Below are positions 35,413-45,204 of a stretch of DNA of 64,000 nt, in pieces. The translations under genes were made by a program, and so were the position numbers. Positions within the stretch are counted from its first letter, which is position 1. Every line of letters begins with the position of its first letter. Location: NCBI RefSeq assembly GCF_963259705.1, contig NC_081840.1, forward strand, positions 100,794,626-100,858,625, written 5' to 3'. The notes under the pieces are model-generated. The model was not told the origin of the DNA. It saw nothing but the letters and a program-made list of their open reading frames with translations, and searched no databases. The stretch is from Myotis daubentonii (lineage: Eukaryota > Chordata > Mammalia > Chiroptera > Vespertilionidae).

Positions 35413-37621
35413 AAGAATTGGATTTACGGAGAGAAACCAAGATGGCAGCATAGGTAAACACCGAAATTGCTGCCTCCTACAACAACTTCACAAATACAAC
35501 AAAAAGACAAAGTGGACATCATCCAGAACTACAGGAAGGCTGGCTGAGTGGAAATTCTACAACTAGAAGGAAAGAGAAAAGCACACTGGGAGTCAGGAGC
35601 TGCGGAAGTAAAGTGCAAAGGTATGGAGGCTCGAGTGCACGGAAAGGGGCTGGTACCTGAGGACGCGGCTGTCTTTTTGAATCGGGAGGGAGTCACAAGC
35701 TCCCGACTGCTCTGAACTCCGGTTCCGGGAAGTCTCTGGGGACCCAGGACTCATACAGGGAGAAACTGGACTGTCTGGCAGTGGGCAGAACTCAGAACTT
35801 GAGGGTGGCTTTCCCTCAGAGGTGCTTGCAGGAATTAAATTACCGGGACACTGAGATATGCAGCCCCTTAGGGCAGGGCTGAGGATCTGCCATAGCTGCT
35901 TGCTACGTCCTTTGATTCCTTGAGACCCCGCCCCACCCAGGCTGTGGCAGAGGCTTTTGCATATGAATGCCCTGGCCCTTTGCAATCTGAAAATTACATA
36001 ACAAATTACAGCTGGGGCAGACAGACCCAGAACTTCCAAGAGAAGGCCCAAGGCCCCACAGCAGCTTGCATTGCTTCACACCTGGGGCTCATCTGGGCAC
36101 CTCCAAACTCCAAAAAAGGAAGGGGAATCTGCAGATCTTTTAATAGCTCCTGCTGGGTAACCTCAGGAAGAGACAAAATTAGCACCTCCTTAGATCCAAG
36201 AGCCAGTGTACCCAGTGGTCAGAGGGGGACCATCCAGATTATAACTCCTCAGATCCATAAATGACACACTCAGGGGGCAGACTCAGTGAGCACCAAAGCC
36301 CCACTGAAGCAAGTCTTGCCCCAGAAGGGTGTCTTCAGCACAGAAGTTCTCCCACTGAAGACACAGCTGATTCTCACTGCCAATTGGCCTGGAAGTGAAT
36401 CCCTCCCAGTGATACCTACAACAATCAAGGCATAACTACAACAAGACTGTGCACAAAGCCCACAAGGGGGTGCACCAAGAGTGTCCACCTCAGGTAACTG
36501 GGGAGGCTGAGCCACTGGGCCCTACAGGACACCTAGCACACAAAACCACTCTACCAACACAGGGAAGCATAAAAAATGCGGAGACAAAGAAACAGGTCAC
36601 AAATGACAGAAATGGAGGAAGAAAACGACTGGATATAGAGTTCAAAACCACATTTATAAGGTTTTTCAAGAATTTTATGGATACTGCTGATAAATTTAGT
36701 GAGACCCTGGAAGATATAAAAAAAGACCAACTAGAAATTAAGCATACACTGACTGAAATAAAGAATAATATACAGAGATCCAACAGCAGACAAGAGGATC
36801 CAAGAATCAAGTCAAAGATTTGAAATACGAAGAAACAAAAAATACCCAACCGAAGAAGCAAAAAGAAAAAAGAATCCAAAAATATGAAGATAGTGTAAGG
36901 AGCCTCTGGGACAACTTCAAGCGTACCAACATCCGAATTATGGGGGTGCCAGAAGAAGAGAGAGGGCAAGATATTGAAAACCTATACGGCTGTCAGCTGA
37001 TTTCTCAACAGAAACTTTGCAGGCCAGAAGAGACTGGCAAGAAATATTCAAAGTGATGAATAGCAAGAACCTACAACCAAGATTACTTTATCCAGCAAAG
37101 CTATCATTCAGAATTGAAGGTCAGATAAAGATCTTCACAGATAAGAAAAAGCTAAAGTACTTCATCACCACCAAACCAGCATTATATGAAATGCTGAAAG
37201 GTATTCTTTAAGAAGAGGAAGAAGAAAAAGGAACTCTTACCATTTGCCACAGCATGGATGGAACTGGAGAGCATTATGCTAAGTGAAATAAGCCAGTCAG
37301 AGAAGGATAAATACCACATGAACTCACTCATTTGTGGAATATAATGAACAACATAAACTGATGAACAAGGACTGATCCAGAGACGGAGAGGCATTGATTG
37401 GACTGTTGGGCCTTGGAGGGAAGGTAGGGGCGGGTGGAGGTAATGGGGAAAGATCAACCAAAGGACTTATATGCAAGCATATAGGCCTAACCAATGGACC
37501 GGGACAACAGGGGGGTGAGGGCACCAAGGGGGGTGGGGTGGAGGGTAGGGAGTAACGTGGGGATAAGGACACATATGTAATATCTTAATCAATAAAATAT
37601 ATTAAAAAAGAATTGGATTTA
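35413..37621 (+). mobile_element. HAL1-L1 chimera inserted as one unit
   Basis: A single TSD, aagaattggattta (35413-35426 and 37608-37621), encloses a HAL1 5' UTR and ORF1 (35427 to about 37225) fused to an L1 ORF2 end and 3' UTR (about 37226-37600), with an aataaaa tail. The switch lies in a purine-rich stretch after the ORF1 stop (gaagaagaaaaaggaactc) that matches L1 'aagaaggaactc'. The ORF1 part also has an internal deletion. Confidence 0.9.
36577..37211 (+). pseudogene. HAL1 ORF1 with internal deletion and frameshifts
   Basis: Starts atgcggagacaaagaaac. The frame breaks in the N-terminal coil. At about 36984 'gaaaacctata' joins directly to 'cggctgtcagctgatttctc', removing most of the RRM (roughly 70 codons). 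The C-terminal domain (YPAKLSFRIEG) is readable from 37017 to TAA at 37209. Confidence 0.88.
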
Positions 37622-37726
37622 TCCTCCTACCATAACTAAGAAATTGGGCAAAATATATGAGACACTGGTTCACAGATATTAGGCAACAGGAAACTTAGGA
37701 CACTGTTCCTTAAGAGAAGGAAAACA

Positions 37727-37947
37727 GCCCTAACCGGTTTGGCTCAGTGGATAGAGCATCGGCCTGCGGACTCAAGGATCCCAGGTTCGATTTCAGTCAA
37801 GGGCATGTACCTTGGTTGCTGGCACATCCCCAGTGCGGGGTGTGCAGGAGGCAGCTGGTCGATGTTTCTCTCTCGTCGATGTTTCTAACTTTCTATCCCT
37901 CTCCTTTCTTCTCTTTAAAAAGTCAATATAATATATTTGATTAAAAA
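37727..37947 (+). mobile_element. VES SINE with target-site duplication
   Basis: Good A box (ggctcagtgg) and B box (ggttcgattt). TSD aagagaaggaaaaca at 37712-37726 and 37948-37962. Confidence 0.95.
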
Positions 37948-37962
37948 AAGAGAAGGAAAACA

Positions 37963-38520
37963 AATGAGGTGAGCCCTACTGTTGTCCCTGCTTGCTGTCT
38001 ACAGTTTCCAGACTACAGCTCAAGGAGTGGGGAACCAAAACAGAGCCCAGTGGATTTCCTGAGTTGAACCAGAACCGAAAATGACAGAATTGTGGGGAAG
38101 GGAGTTAGAATGTGCAGGGTGAAGTACTGGAGAAAAAAAACTGCATAGAAAGAGAGCTTCAGAGAACTGCAGAGGGTTCCCCTCAGCTCCTCAGCTGAGA
38201 TTGATCAGCACATACCTATGGGAAACTACTCTGGGCTGAGAAAGCACCACCAGAAGGGAGGAGGCAGAACAATACTCAGAGATCAAACAGGGCTGGGAAG
38301 AGTTGTGTTCCCAGCAGCCAAAATGAAAATCTCATAACTATTAGACATTAAATACAGTACTCAGAAGGGTATCGCCTCAGATTAGGGAACGAATTAGCTA
38401 CAGACTAAAGGCTGTTTTGATTCCATCTCACAAAGTGTAAAAAGTAAACTTTGAAAGAATCAAATGGTTTCCAAGTTGCTTAATTGCATCCAGGACAATG
38501 AGGGGGAAAGGGAGCATCTG
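37963..38520. other. Unassigned stretch, possibly an old L1 5' UTR or LTR
   Basis: No diagnostic motif. The last part (38500-38560, 'ggacaatgagggggaaa...caacaataaagaca') looks like an L1 or HAL1 3' end. Confidence 0.35.
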
Positions 38521-38566
38521 TAATGTTTTCAACAATAAAGACAAATTTTAAAAAAAAGATACATAA

Positions 38567-38789
38567 GCCCAGCTGGAATGGCTCAGTGGTTGACCATCAA
38601 CCTATGCATCAGGAGGTGACAGTTCAATTCCCAGTCCAGGCACACTCCTGGGTTGTGAGCTTGATCCTTAGTGTGGAGCATTCAGGAGGCAGCCGATCAA
38701 TGATTCAATCTCATCATTGATGTTTCTGTCTCTCTCTCCCTCTTCCCTCCTCTCTGAAACCAATCAATATATCTTTATCTATCTATTTA

Positions 38790-38837
<48 letters not shown>

Positions 38838-38875
38838 CATCCACCCATCCATCTTAAAGATATTTAAAGGGGAAA
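38567..38875 (+). mobile_element. VES-like SINE with (TATC)n tail
   Basis: Head 'cagctggaatggctcagtgg', 'gttcaattcccagtc', 'catcattgatgtttctgtc'. The tail has expanded into a tatc tetranucleotide array (about 38776-38857). Confidence 0.88.
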
Positions 38876-38931
38876 AAAATCCAGCTTGCAACAATGGAAA
38901 ATTTGCAAAAGCTGGCATCTAAAAATTATAG

Positions 38932-39095
38932 CGTAGCCCTCTCCGGGTAGCTTAGTTGGTTAGAGTGTCATCCAGATATGCCAAGGTTGAGGGTTCGATT
39001 TCTTGTCAGGACATACACAAAAATCAACCAATGAATGCATGAATAAGTAGAACAACAAATATCGCTCTCTCAAAAAAAATCAACTAAAAATTGCA
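38932..39095 (+). mobile_element. tRNA-derived SINE, different head from VES
   Basis: The head 'gggtagcttagttggttaga' and B box 'gggttcgattt' differ from the VES consensus, and the tail contains 'aataagtagaacaacaaat'. An imperfect flanking repeat, ctaaaaattatagcgtag versus ctaaaaattgcagcatag, is seen. Confidence 0.75.
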
Positions 39096-39099
39096 GCAT

Positions 39100-39200
39100 A
39101 GCCCTGGCCAGTGTGGTTCAGTTGTTAGAGTGTGTCTGCCCTCAAACCAAAATGTCACAGGTTCAATTTCCAGTCAAGGACACATTCTTGAGTCTTTGCC
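39100..39200 (+). mobile_element. SINE fragment
   Basis: 'gccctggccagtgtggttca', B-box 'ggttcaattt', truncated after 'gacacattctt'. Confidence 0.7.
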
Positions 39201-39963
39201 TGATCTCCTGGGTCTGGGCTAGGAAAAGTTGACTCTGGTGAACATCTTGGTCATTTTCTAAGGCATCCAGCCCCAGCAAAGGAAGCCATAAACTGTGGAT
39301 TGTTGATAGCTCCAAACAGAGTACACAGGGTCCGTCAGAAACAGTATCTGACTATGTCTTTCCCTAGAGATTGTGAGGCATAGCAGATCTACCTAATACA
39401 TAGACACAAACCCAAACAGACAAAAAATAAAATAAAATGGGAAGACAAAAACACAACTCCCAAATGAAAGAACAAAATAAATCCCTAGAAGAAGAGATAA
39501 ATGAAATGGAGATTTGAAATTCATCTGAGATAGAGTTCAGAATAATGAGGATAAACCTACTCAAGAGCATGAGAAAAGATGTAGTAACTATGAAAAAAGA
39601 ACAATCGGAAATAATGACACAGCACTAATAAAGTACACATTGCAAAGAATACAGAGCAGATTAGGGGAAGCTGAGGATCAGATCAGTGAATTAGAACAGG
39701 GTATTCTCAGATCACAGTGGAATAAAATTACAAATCAACTACCATAAAAACACACACAAAAAACCATTCAAACACATGGAGGCTAAATAGCTTGTTATTA
39801 AACAATTAATGGGTTACCAATGACATCAAGAATGAAATTTAAAAAATATCCTAGAAACAAATGAAAATGAACAGACAACAACCCAAAATCTATGGGACAG
39901 AGTAAAAGCAGTCCTGAGAGGGAAGTTCATAGCACTACAGGTATACCTTAAAAAGTAAGAAAA

Positions 39964-40060
39964 TGCCTCGAACAAACTGTCAAACTACAGCGGGAAGGCC
40001 AGGGAGGGTTGGGGGGTGGTGGTGGTAAGAGATCAACCAAAGGACTTGTATGCATAAAAA
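39964..40060 (+). mobile_element. Very short 5'-truncated L1 insertion
   Basis: Only about 90 bp of an L1 3' UTR (cctcgaacaaactgtcaaac ... cttgtatgcat) plus A-run, flanked by aaaaagtaagaaaa (39950-39963 and 40061-40074). The A-tail starts inside the 3' UTR, upstream of the usual end. Confidence 0.85.
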
Positions 40061-40255
40061 AAAAAGTAAGAAAAATTAATAATAAACTATTTAACCCTAC
40101 AACTTAAAGAATTAGAGAGAGAACAACAAGAAAAGCCCAGGGTAAGTAGAAGAAAGGAATTAATAATACAGCAGAAATACATGACATAGACACTAAAAAA
40201 AAAAACCACAACCAAAAACAAAACAAAACACCAAACCAATAAAAAAGATCAATGA

Positions 40256-40474
40256 GCCAAAACCGGTTTGGCTCAGTGGATAGAGCGTCGGCCTGAGGAC
40301 TGAAAGGTCCCAGGTTCGAGTCCAGTCAAGGGCATGTACCTGGGTTGCGGGCACATCCCCAGTAGGAGATGTTCAGGAGGCGGCTGATCGATGTTTCTCT
40401 CCCATCGATGTTTCTAGCTCTCTATCTCTCTCCCTTCCTCTCTGTAAAAAATCAATAAAATATATTTAAAAAAA
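40256..40474 (+). mobile_element. VES SINE with target-site duplication
   Basis: Intact A and B boxes. TSD aaaagatcaatga on both sides (ending 40255 and 40488). Close to the consensus, so probably young. Confidence 0.95.
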
Positions 40475-41199
40475 AAAAAGATCAATGAAACCAAGAGCTG
40501 GTTCTTTGAAAAGATAAATAAGATTGATGAACTCTTAGACAAATAAATAAAATCAGAAATGAAAGTGGAGAAGTAACCACTGACACCACAGAAATATAAA
40601 GGATTGTAAGAAAACAGTATGAACCACTATATGCAACAAGGTGGACACTGTGGATGAAATGAATAAATTTCTAGAAAAATACAATCTCCAAATCTCAATC
40701 AGGAAGAATCAGAAAACTGAAATAGGCCAATAACAATTGAGAAAGTTGAAGCAGTAGTCAAAAATCTCCCAGCAAACAAAAGCCCTGGTCCAGATGGCTT
40801 CACAGGGAAGTTTTACCTAACATTCAAAGAACAAGTAACACCAATCTTCCTCAAACTATTCCAAAAAATTCAAGAGGAGGAAAGACTTCCAAGCTCTTTA
40901 TACAAAGCCAGCATTATTCTAATCCCAAAACCAGATAAAGACACTACAAAGAAAGAGAATTACAGGCCAATATCCCTGAAGAACATAAATGCTAAAATCC
41001 TCAACAAAATATTAGTAAATGGGATCCATCAATATATTAAAAAGATCATATGTCATGACCATGTGGGATTTATTCCAGGGATGCAAGGCTGGTACAATAT
41101 TTCCAAATTAATAAACGTGATACATCACACAATCAAGTTGAAAGAAAAATCACATGATCATATCAATTAATGCAGAAAAAGCATTTGACAAAGTCAACA

Positions 41200-41910
41200 C
41201 CCATCTGCCGGGAGCCGGTCCATCCTTGCTGTTTCAAGAGACCTGGCATATATGGCATACGGTTCTTAATATGTTTGCTCACCTTCTTGGCGCTGTGTTT
41301 TAACCAAGGTCACCTCTCCGAGAAAGGTTGTTTCCCCACGTAGGAATTTTTCCCTGAAGTCAGGGAGGAGATGAAACTCCTTAACTAAGTGCCAGGCGGG
41401 TAGTTAATCACTACAAACAATCATGCTTAAGCTACATAATCTTTACTCCCTGGAATGGAGATAAGAAACGCCCTAACCTTTGTAATAGAGATTGATAGGA
41501 TTGAATCAACTGGTATAAATACAGATGTAACCAGACAGAGAGACAGAACTTCAGACACAGAACTTAGAACACAGAGCCAAGAAAACAGAACCTACACAGA
41601 ACCTACAGACAGAAGAACTTCGCTGGAGAGAACATGGCAAGGGATCCTGGACTGAACCTGACTGCAGAGGTTGGCAAGTGAGCCTGACTAGAACCTGGTG
41701 ACTGAACCTGGCTGGAGAACCTAGCAAGAGAACATGGAAGCAGAACCTCTCTGGAGATCGAGACCAGAACTTGGCTGGAGATCCGGGCTGGAGATCCTGG
41801 CTAGGCTACTGATCAACTGAACACTGTCTCCGTGTCATTCCTTCTTCGCCGACTCCGTCCACACCTTTGGGGACCCCTGGACCCGCTGGGGCTGGACCCC
41901 GGCACCCATC
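41200..41910 (+). mobile_element. Complete solo LTR, class II (ERVK-like), 6-bp TSD
   Basis: The LTR is 41206-41904, TGCCGGGAGC...ACCCCGGCA with an inverted terminal match TGCCGGG/CCCGGCA. The 6-bp repeat cccatc is at 41200-41205 and 41905-41910, as betaretrovirus-like integrases make. TATA-like ggtataaatac is at about 41510. The second half is purine-rich with 'cagaac' repeats. It was inserted at the second base of the Helitron that follows. Confidence 0.93.
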
Positions 41911-42379
41911 CTATATAATAAAAGCCTAATATGCTAAGGGTCTGGTCGTCCATTTGTCTGTTCAACCAATCAAAGCTTAATATGCTAATGATATGCTAAG
42001 GCCGCTCAACCACTGCTATGATGTGCACTGAACAGCAGGGGACAGTCGACTGGTCGACCAGTCACTATGACATGCACTGACCACCAGGGAGCAGATGCTC
42101 CAACTGATAGGTTAGCTTGCTGCTGGGCTCCAGCCAATTGGGACTGAGGGAGATGGGACAGACATGCTCTGGAGCCTGCCCGTGGTCCCTCCCCAGCTGG
42201 CCAACCTCTCATGTCCCTCCCCTGGCCCAATCGTGCACTAGTGGGGTCCTTTTGCCTGGCCTGTGCCCTCTTGTAATCTGGGACCCCTCGGGGAATGTCA
42301 GAGAGCCAGTTTAGGCCCAATCCCGCAGGCCAGGCTGAGGGACCCCACTGGTGCATGAATTCATATACAGGGCCTCTAG
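41909..42379 (+). mobile_element. Non-autonomous Helitron in the L1
   Basis: TCCTATATAATAAAAGCC to agggcctCTAG. Joining the flanks (ccca|ttttttgataaaa) restores L1 ORF2 sequence. One CTCF-like 'ccaccagggagcag' is at about 42080. Confidence 0.93.
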
Positions 42380-42519
42380 TTTTTGATAAAAAAAATCTCA
42401 GCAAACTGGTAACACCTCAACATAGTAAAGGACACAAACCTGCAATGAACATCATTCTCAATGGGCAAAAACTAAAACCATTACCCCTAAGAACAAGAAC
42501 AAGACAGGGATGTCCGCTT

Positions 42520-42917
42520 TCACCACTCTTTATTTTTCAGGGTCTACAAATAATTTTATTGAAACTGAAACAATAACACAACAGCCTTCCTAGATTGAAG
42601 GCCACCTCCCCACACCACTTCCCACACTTTAGAATCAAAGACCTTGCACAGTAAGGAATTTTTTTAAAAAAGTCATTTCTATGTAGAAGTCAGACTTTGC
42701 CCCAACAACATCATGGACTAGACTATTTACAAACTTTCACATTTTAAGTAGTCATTTTATGATCGTCCTCTCTGTCCCTACCCCGGGTCGCTCGCACATG
42801 GTGGACCCATAGCCGGTTTGCTCTCACATGGCCCTTGCCACCATCCCTGTCTTGGCTTTCATTGGCAGGTGCGGCCGCTCTCTTCCCCAGGGTCTACTCT
42901 TTCCCTCACCACTCTTA
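42520..42917 (-). pseudogene. 5'-truncated retrocopy of an unidentified mRNA 3' end
   Basis: The insert is 42532-42905, bracketed by tcaccactctta (42520-42531 and 42906-42917). On the minus strand it ends with a good poly(A) signal, tttcaataaaattattt, near 42552 and a short A-tail. Sequence upstream of the signal looks like a 3' UTR with little coding potential. I do not recognise the parent gene. Confidence 0.75.
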
Positions 42918-42924
42918 TTCAACA

Positions 42925-44401
42925 CTAGGGGCCTGGTGCATGAAATTCTTGCACAGGTGCAGTCCATAAACCTGGCCGGCGATTGAAGCATGAACATCTG
43001 GTGTGAAAGGGCAGGTCCCAGCTGACCTCTAGGCCCTGGGCAGCACCTGGGCCCCTGGGGCCCCTGCGTGCCCCCTCCACCTGAGTCATGGCACCCGAGT
43101 TCCCAAACGGAGATGTAGTGTGTGCGGCCAGATGCCATGGGCTGGGTGTGGGAAACTGTTTATTGTCTTCACTATCTGATAAGCATAGACAGAGAACTCC
43201 CCGAAACCCCCCGAAGGCTGGGTGCCTTTGAAGCCCTAGCAAAGGTAGGAGCTAGGCGCCACCTCTGTTTGTCCAGACAGTGGTAGCTGAAACTACTCCC
43301 CCATTTATTATTATGTAAATCCTTGCTGATGGGCTAGTCTGCTTGTTACTAGGGGGTCACCTGCCTAAGGGCTATGCTATGGGTGCATCCCAGATCAATA
43401 AAAGCTTGGTGAGGCCTGAGCACAGGGGAAGTCCTTCAGGACTTGGCTGCCTGGTCCCCCAATATTGCAAAATTATCTCGTGTCTTTTTCTCTCATTTGC
43501 TGTGCGGCTCCTCTTTCAGATACCGAACCCTACTCCACACAGAACGTGGAGGAAGTCTTACACGACACTGGGGCACAGCATGGGCCTCTGGGCTACCCAG
43601 GGGCACAGCATGGAAGCCGGGCAGGCAGCACGCTCTCTCATGGCAGGCCTTGCAGACTGGCTCCTGTGTGAACCTACGGGGAGCCTAACCAGCCCCTGCG
43701 GTCCTGGAAGAGGCTGTGCGGGTGCGGGGTGGGCTCCTTGTGGGCACTCAGCACCTGAGTGCAGGGGCTTCCCTGGCACATGAGCCCTGGCATCCCAGGG
43801 GGAGTGAGAGCGAGCTCAATGGACACCCCACATTCTCATGCACCTCCATCCCCGTCACTCCCACCCAGGTAGCAGGCAAGAGGTCACAGCCCCCCACCTG
43901 GGTGCCACAGGAGGTTGGTTGCTGCCACCCACACACAGTTCCCCATCCCAGCCCAGGGCCTGGCCCTGATGGGATGATCAGGGCCTGCCAGACCCTGGTT
44001 GCCATCTGCAGGGTGATCAAGTCAGTGCCAGGCTCCCCCTCCCAGCTCCCTCAGCTCCTGGGAGCTGATGGCGGCTACACCTCCTGCCACTGCTGCTGGT
44101 CACCACCTGCAGAGCGATCTGCAGAGCAATTAGGCCCCCGCTTGCACCTGCCTTGGCCTGGCATTGCCTGCTCACCTGCTCCACCATTCCGCTGCGGTCC
44201 CCTTCTCATCAGGGCCCATGGGGGCCAGCACTGCCTCCACTGCTGCCTGTGCCAGTTCCACATGGCCGACGCCTGCCATGTTCCACGCCACCCCCTGGTG
44301 GTCAGTGCATGTCATAGCGAGCAGTCAAACTCCCAGTTGAATTCCCAGTTGAACTCCTGGTTGAGGGGACGATATGCATATTAGGCTTTTATTATATATG
44401 A
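42925..44401 (-). mobile_element. Large non-autonomous Helitron, carrying other sequence
   Basis: The minus-strand 5' end is TC at 44401-44400 followed by ATATATAATAAAAGCCTAATATGC. The 3' end is CTAG at 42925 with a gcaagaatttcatgc palindrome. The interior is GC-rich, includes a CTCF-like 'ccccctggtggtcagtgcatg' (44289) and holds an LTR-like insertion (about 43147-43539). The long GC-rich ORFs inside have no recognisable homology. Confidence 0.85.
43147..43539 (+). mobile_element. Probable ERV LTR inside the Helitron
   Basis: TGTGGGAAACTG to CTACTCCACA gives matching inverted ends. The polyadenylation signal caataaaagcttgg (43396) is followed by the U5-like 'tcgtgtctttttctctcatt'. I could not find a convincing TSD, so the limits are tentative. 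Confidence 0.5.
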
Positions 44402-44402
44402 T

Positions 44403-44605
44403 ATCTTCCATTGCTTTCAGAGAAGAAGGAAGAGGGAGACAAAAACATCAATGATGAGAGAGAATTATGGATCAGCTGCCTACTGCACACCCCCCACTGG
44501 GGATCAAGACCACAACCTGGGCATGTGCCCTGACAGGGAGTCAAACCTTGACTTCCTGAGTCATAGGTTGACGTTCAATCACTTAGCCATGCCCCCCCAC
44601 GCCCC
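44403..44605 (-). mobile_element. VES-like SINE, antisense
   Basis: 'cattgctttcagagaagaag' tail side, 'gggagtcaaaccttga' B-box complement and 'tcacttagccatgcccccc' head complement. Confidence 0.8.
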
Positions 44606-44614
44606 GCCAGGCTC

Positions 44615-44720
44615 TTGTTCTTATTTTAAAGGTGAGAGAACACTTCAGAGGTCGACTTGCCCAAAACAGCCAAGTTACACAGTGGCAGAGTCAGAGGGAA
44701 GGAGGGGGACCAGTTCTAAA
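44615..44720 (-). repeat. MIR-like fragment
   Basis: 'aggtgagagaacacttcaga...cttgcccaaaacagccaa...gtggcagagtcagag' resembles the antisense MIR core. Confidence 0.5.
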
Positions 44721-45204
44721 CACACACACTCATGAGGCCTTAGTGAGTTCAAAACTTCCATCCATGAACAGTACCTCGTTAGCTATGCCCCTTGTCTTAC
44801 ATACCTAGAGGTGGAAATACTTAGTTACATCTGGTAGCGCTAGTTGTCCCCATTGTCCTTGCTCTGCTCATGTCTGTCTCACTGTCTAATATATTACCTC
44901 AAGGATCCTGGCTCTGAATTCTTTTAGGGAAAATGGACATTGAATTTCTTCTGTAGCTGCTTCGTGCTGAGGATGGATGGCGTTTTCTCTCAGAGCCAAG
45001 AGATCCTTGCTGTTAGAGGGACAATGAGGCCTGGGAACAGAAGGAGGAGGGCTTGTGACTTGGCAGAGACAAACTGTAACAAATGGTCCGGTGGAAGGGA
45101 AAGAAAACATTTCAGTTTCAACCTCTATTGAAATAGAATTTTTCTCCTCAAAATTACCTCTATGTTTATCAAAAGAGCCAAATTAAGACTAATTTATCTA
45201 TTGT
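44721..45204. other. Unrecognised stretch
   Basis: No repeat or gene signature identified; no conserved ORF. Confidence 0.45.

Larger units (their letters stand above)
39330..42924 (+). mobile_element. Old L1 with internal deletion and nested insertions
   Basis: 5' UTR end and ORF1 start (39360-39690, like 58480-58830) jump at about 39697 to the ORF2 post-endonuclease region (tattctcagatcacagtgg), so about 2 kb is missing. ORF2 continues through the RT (40650-41200 and 42380-42531). Insertions: a 97-bp L1 tail (39964), a SINE (40256), an LTR plus Helitron (41206-42379), a retrocopy (42532) and a Helitron (42925), after which it does not resume recognisably. Confidence 0.85.

Noticed and set aside
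43716..44384. 222-aa ORF in GC-rich sequence
   Set aside because: Low-complexity composition inside a Helitron, no recognisable domain, overlapped by long ORFs on the other strand; best explained by few stops in GC-rich DNA.
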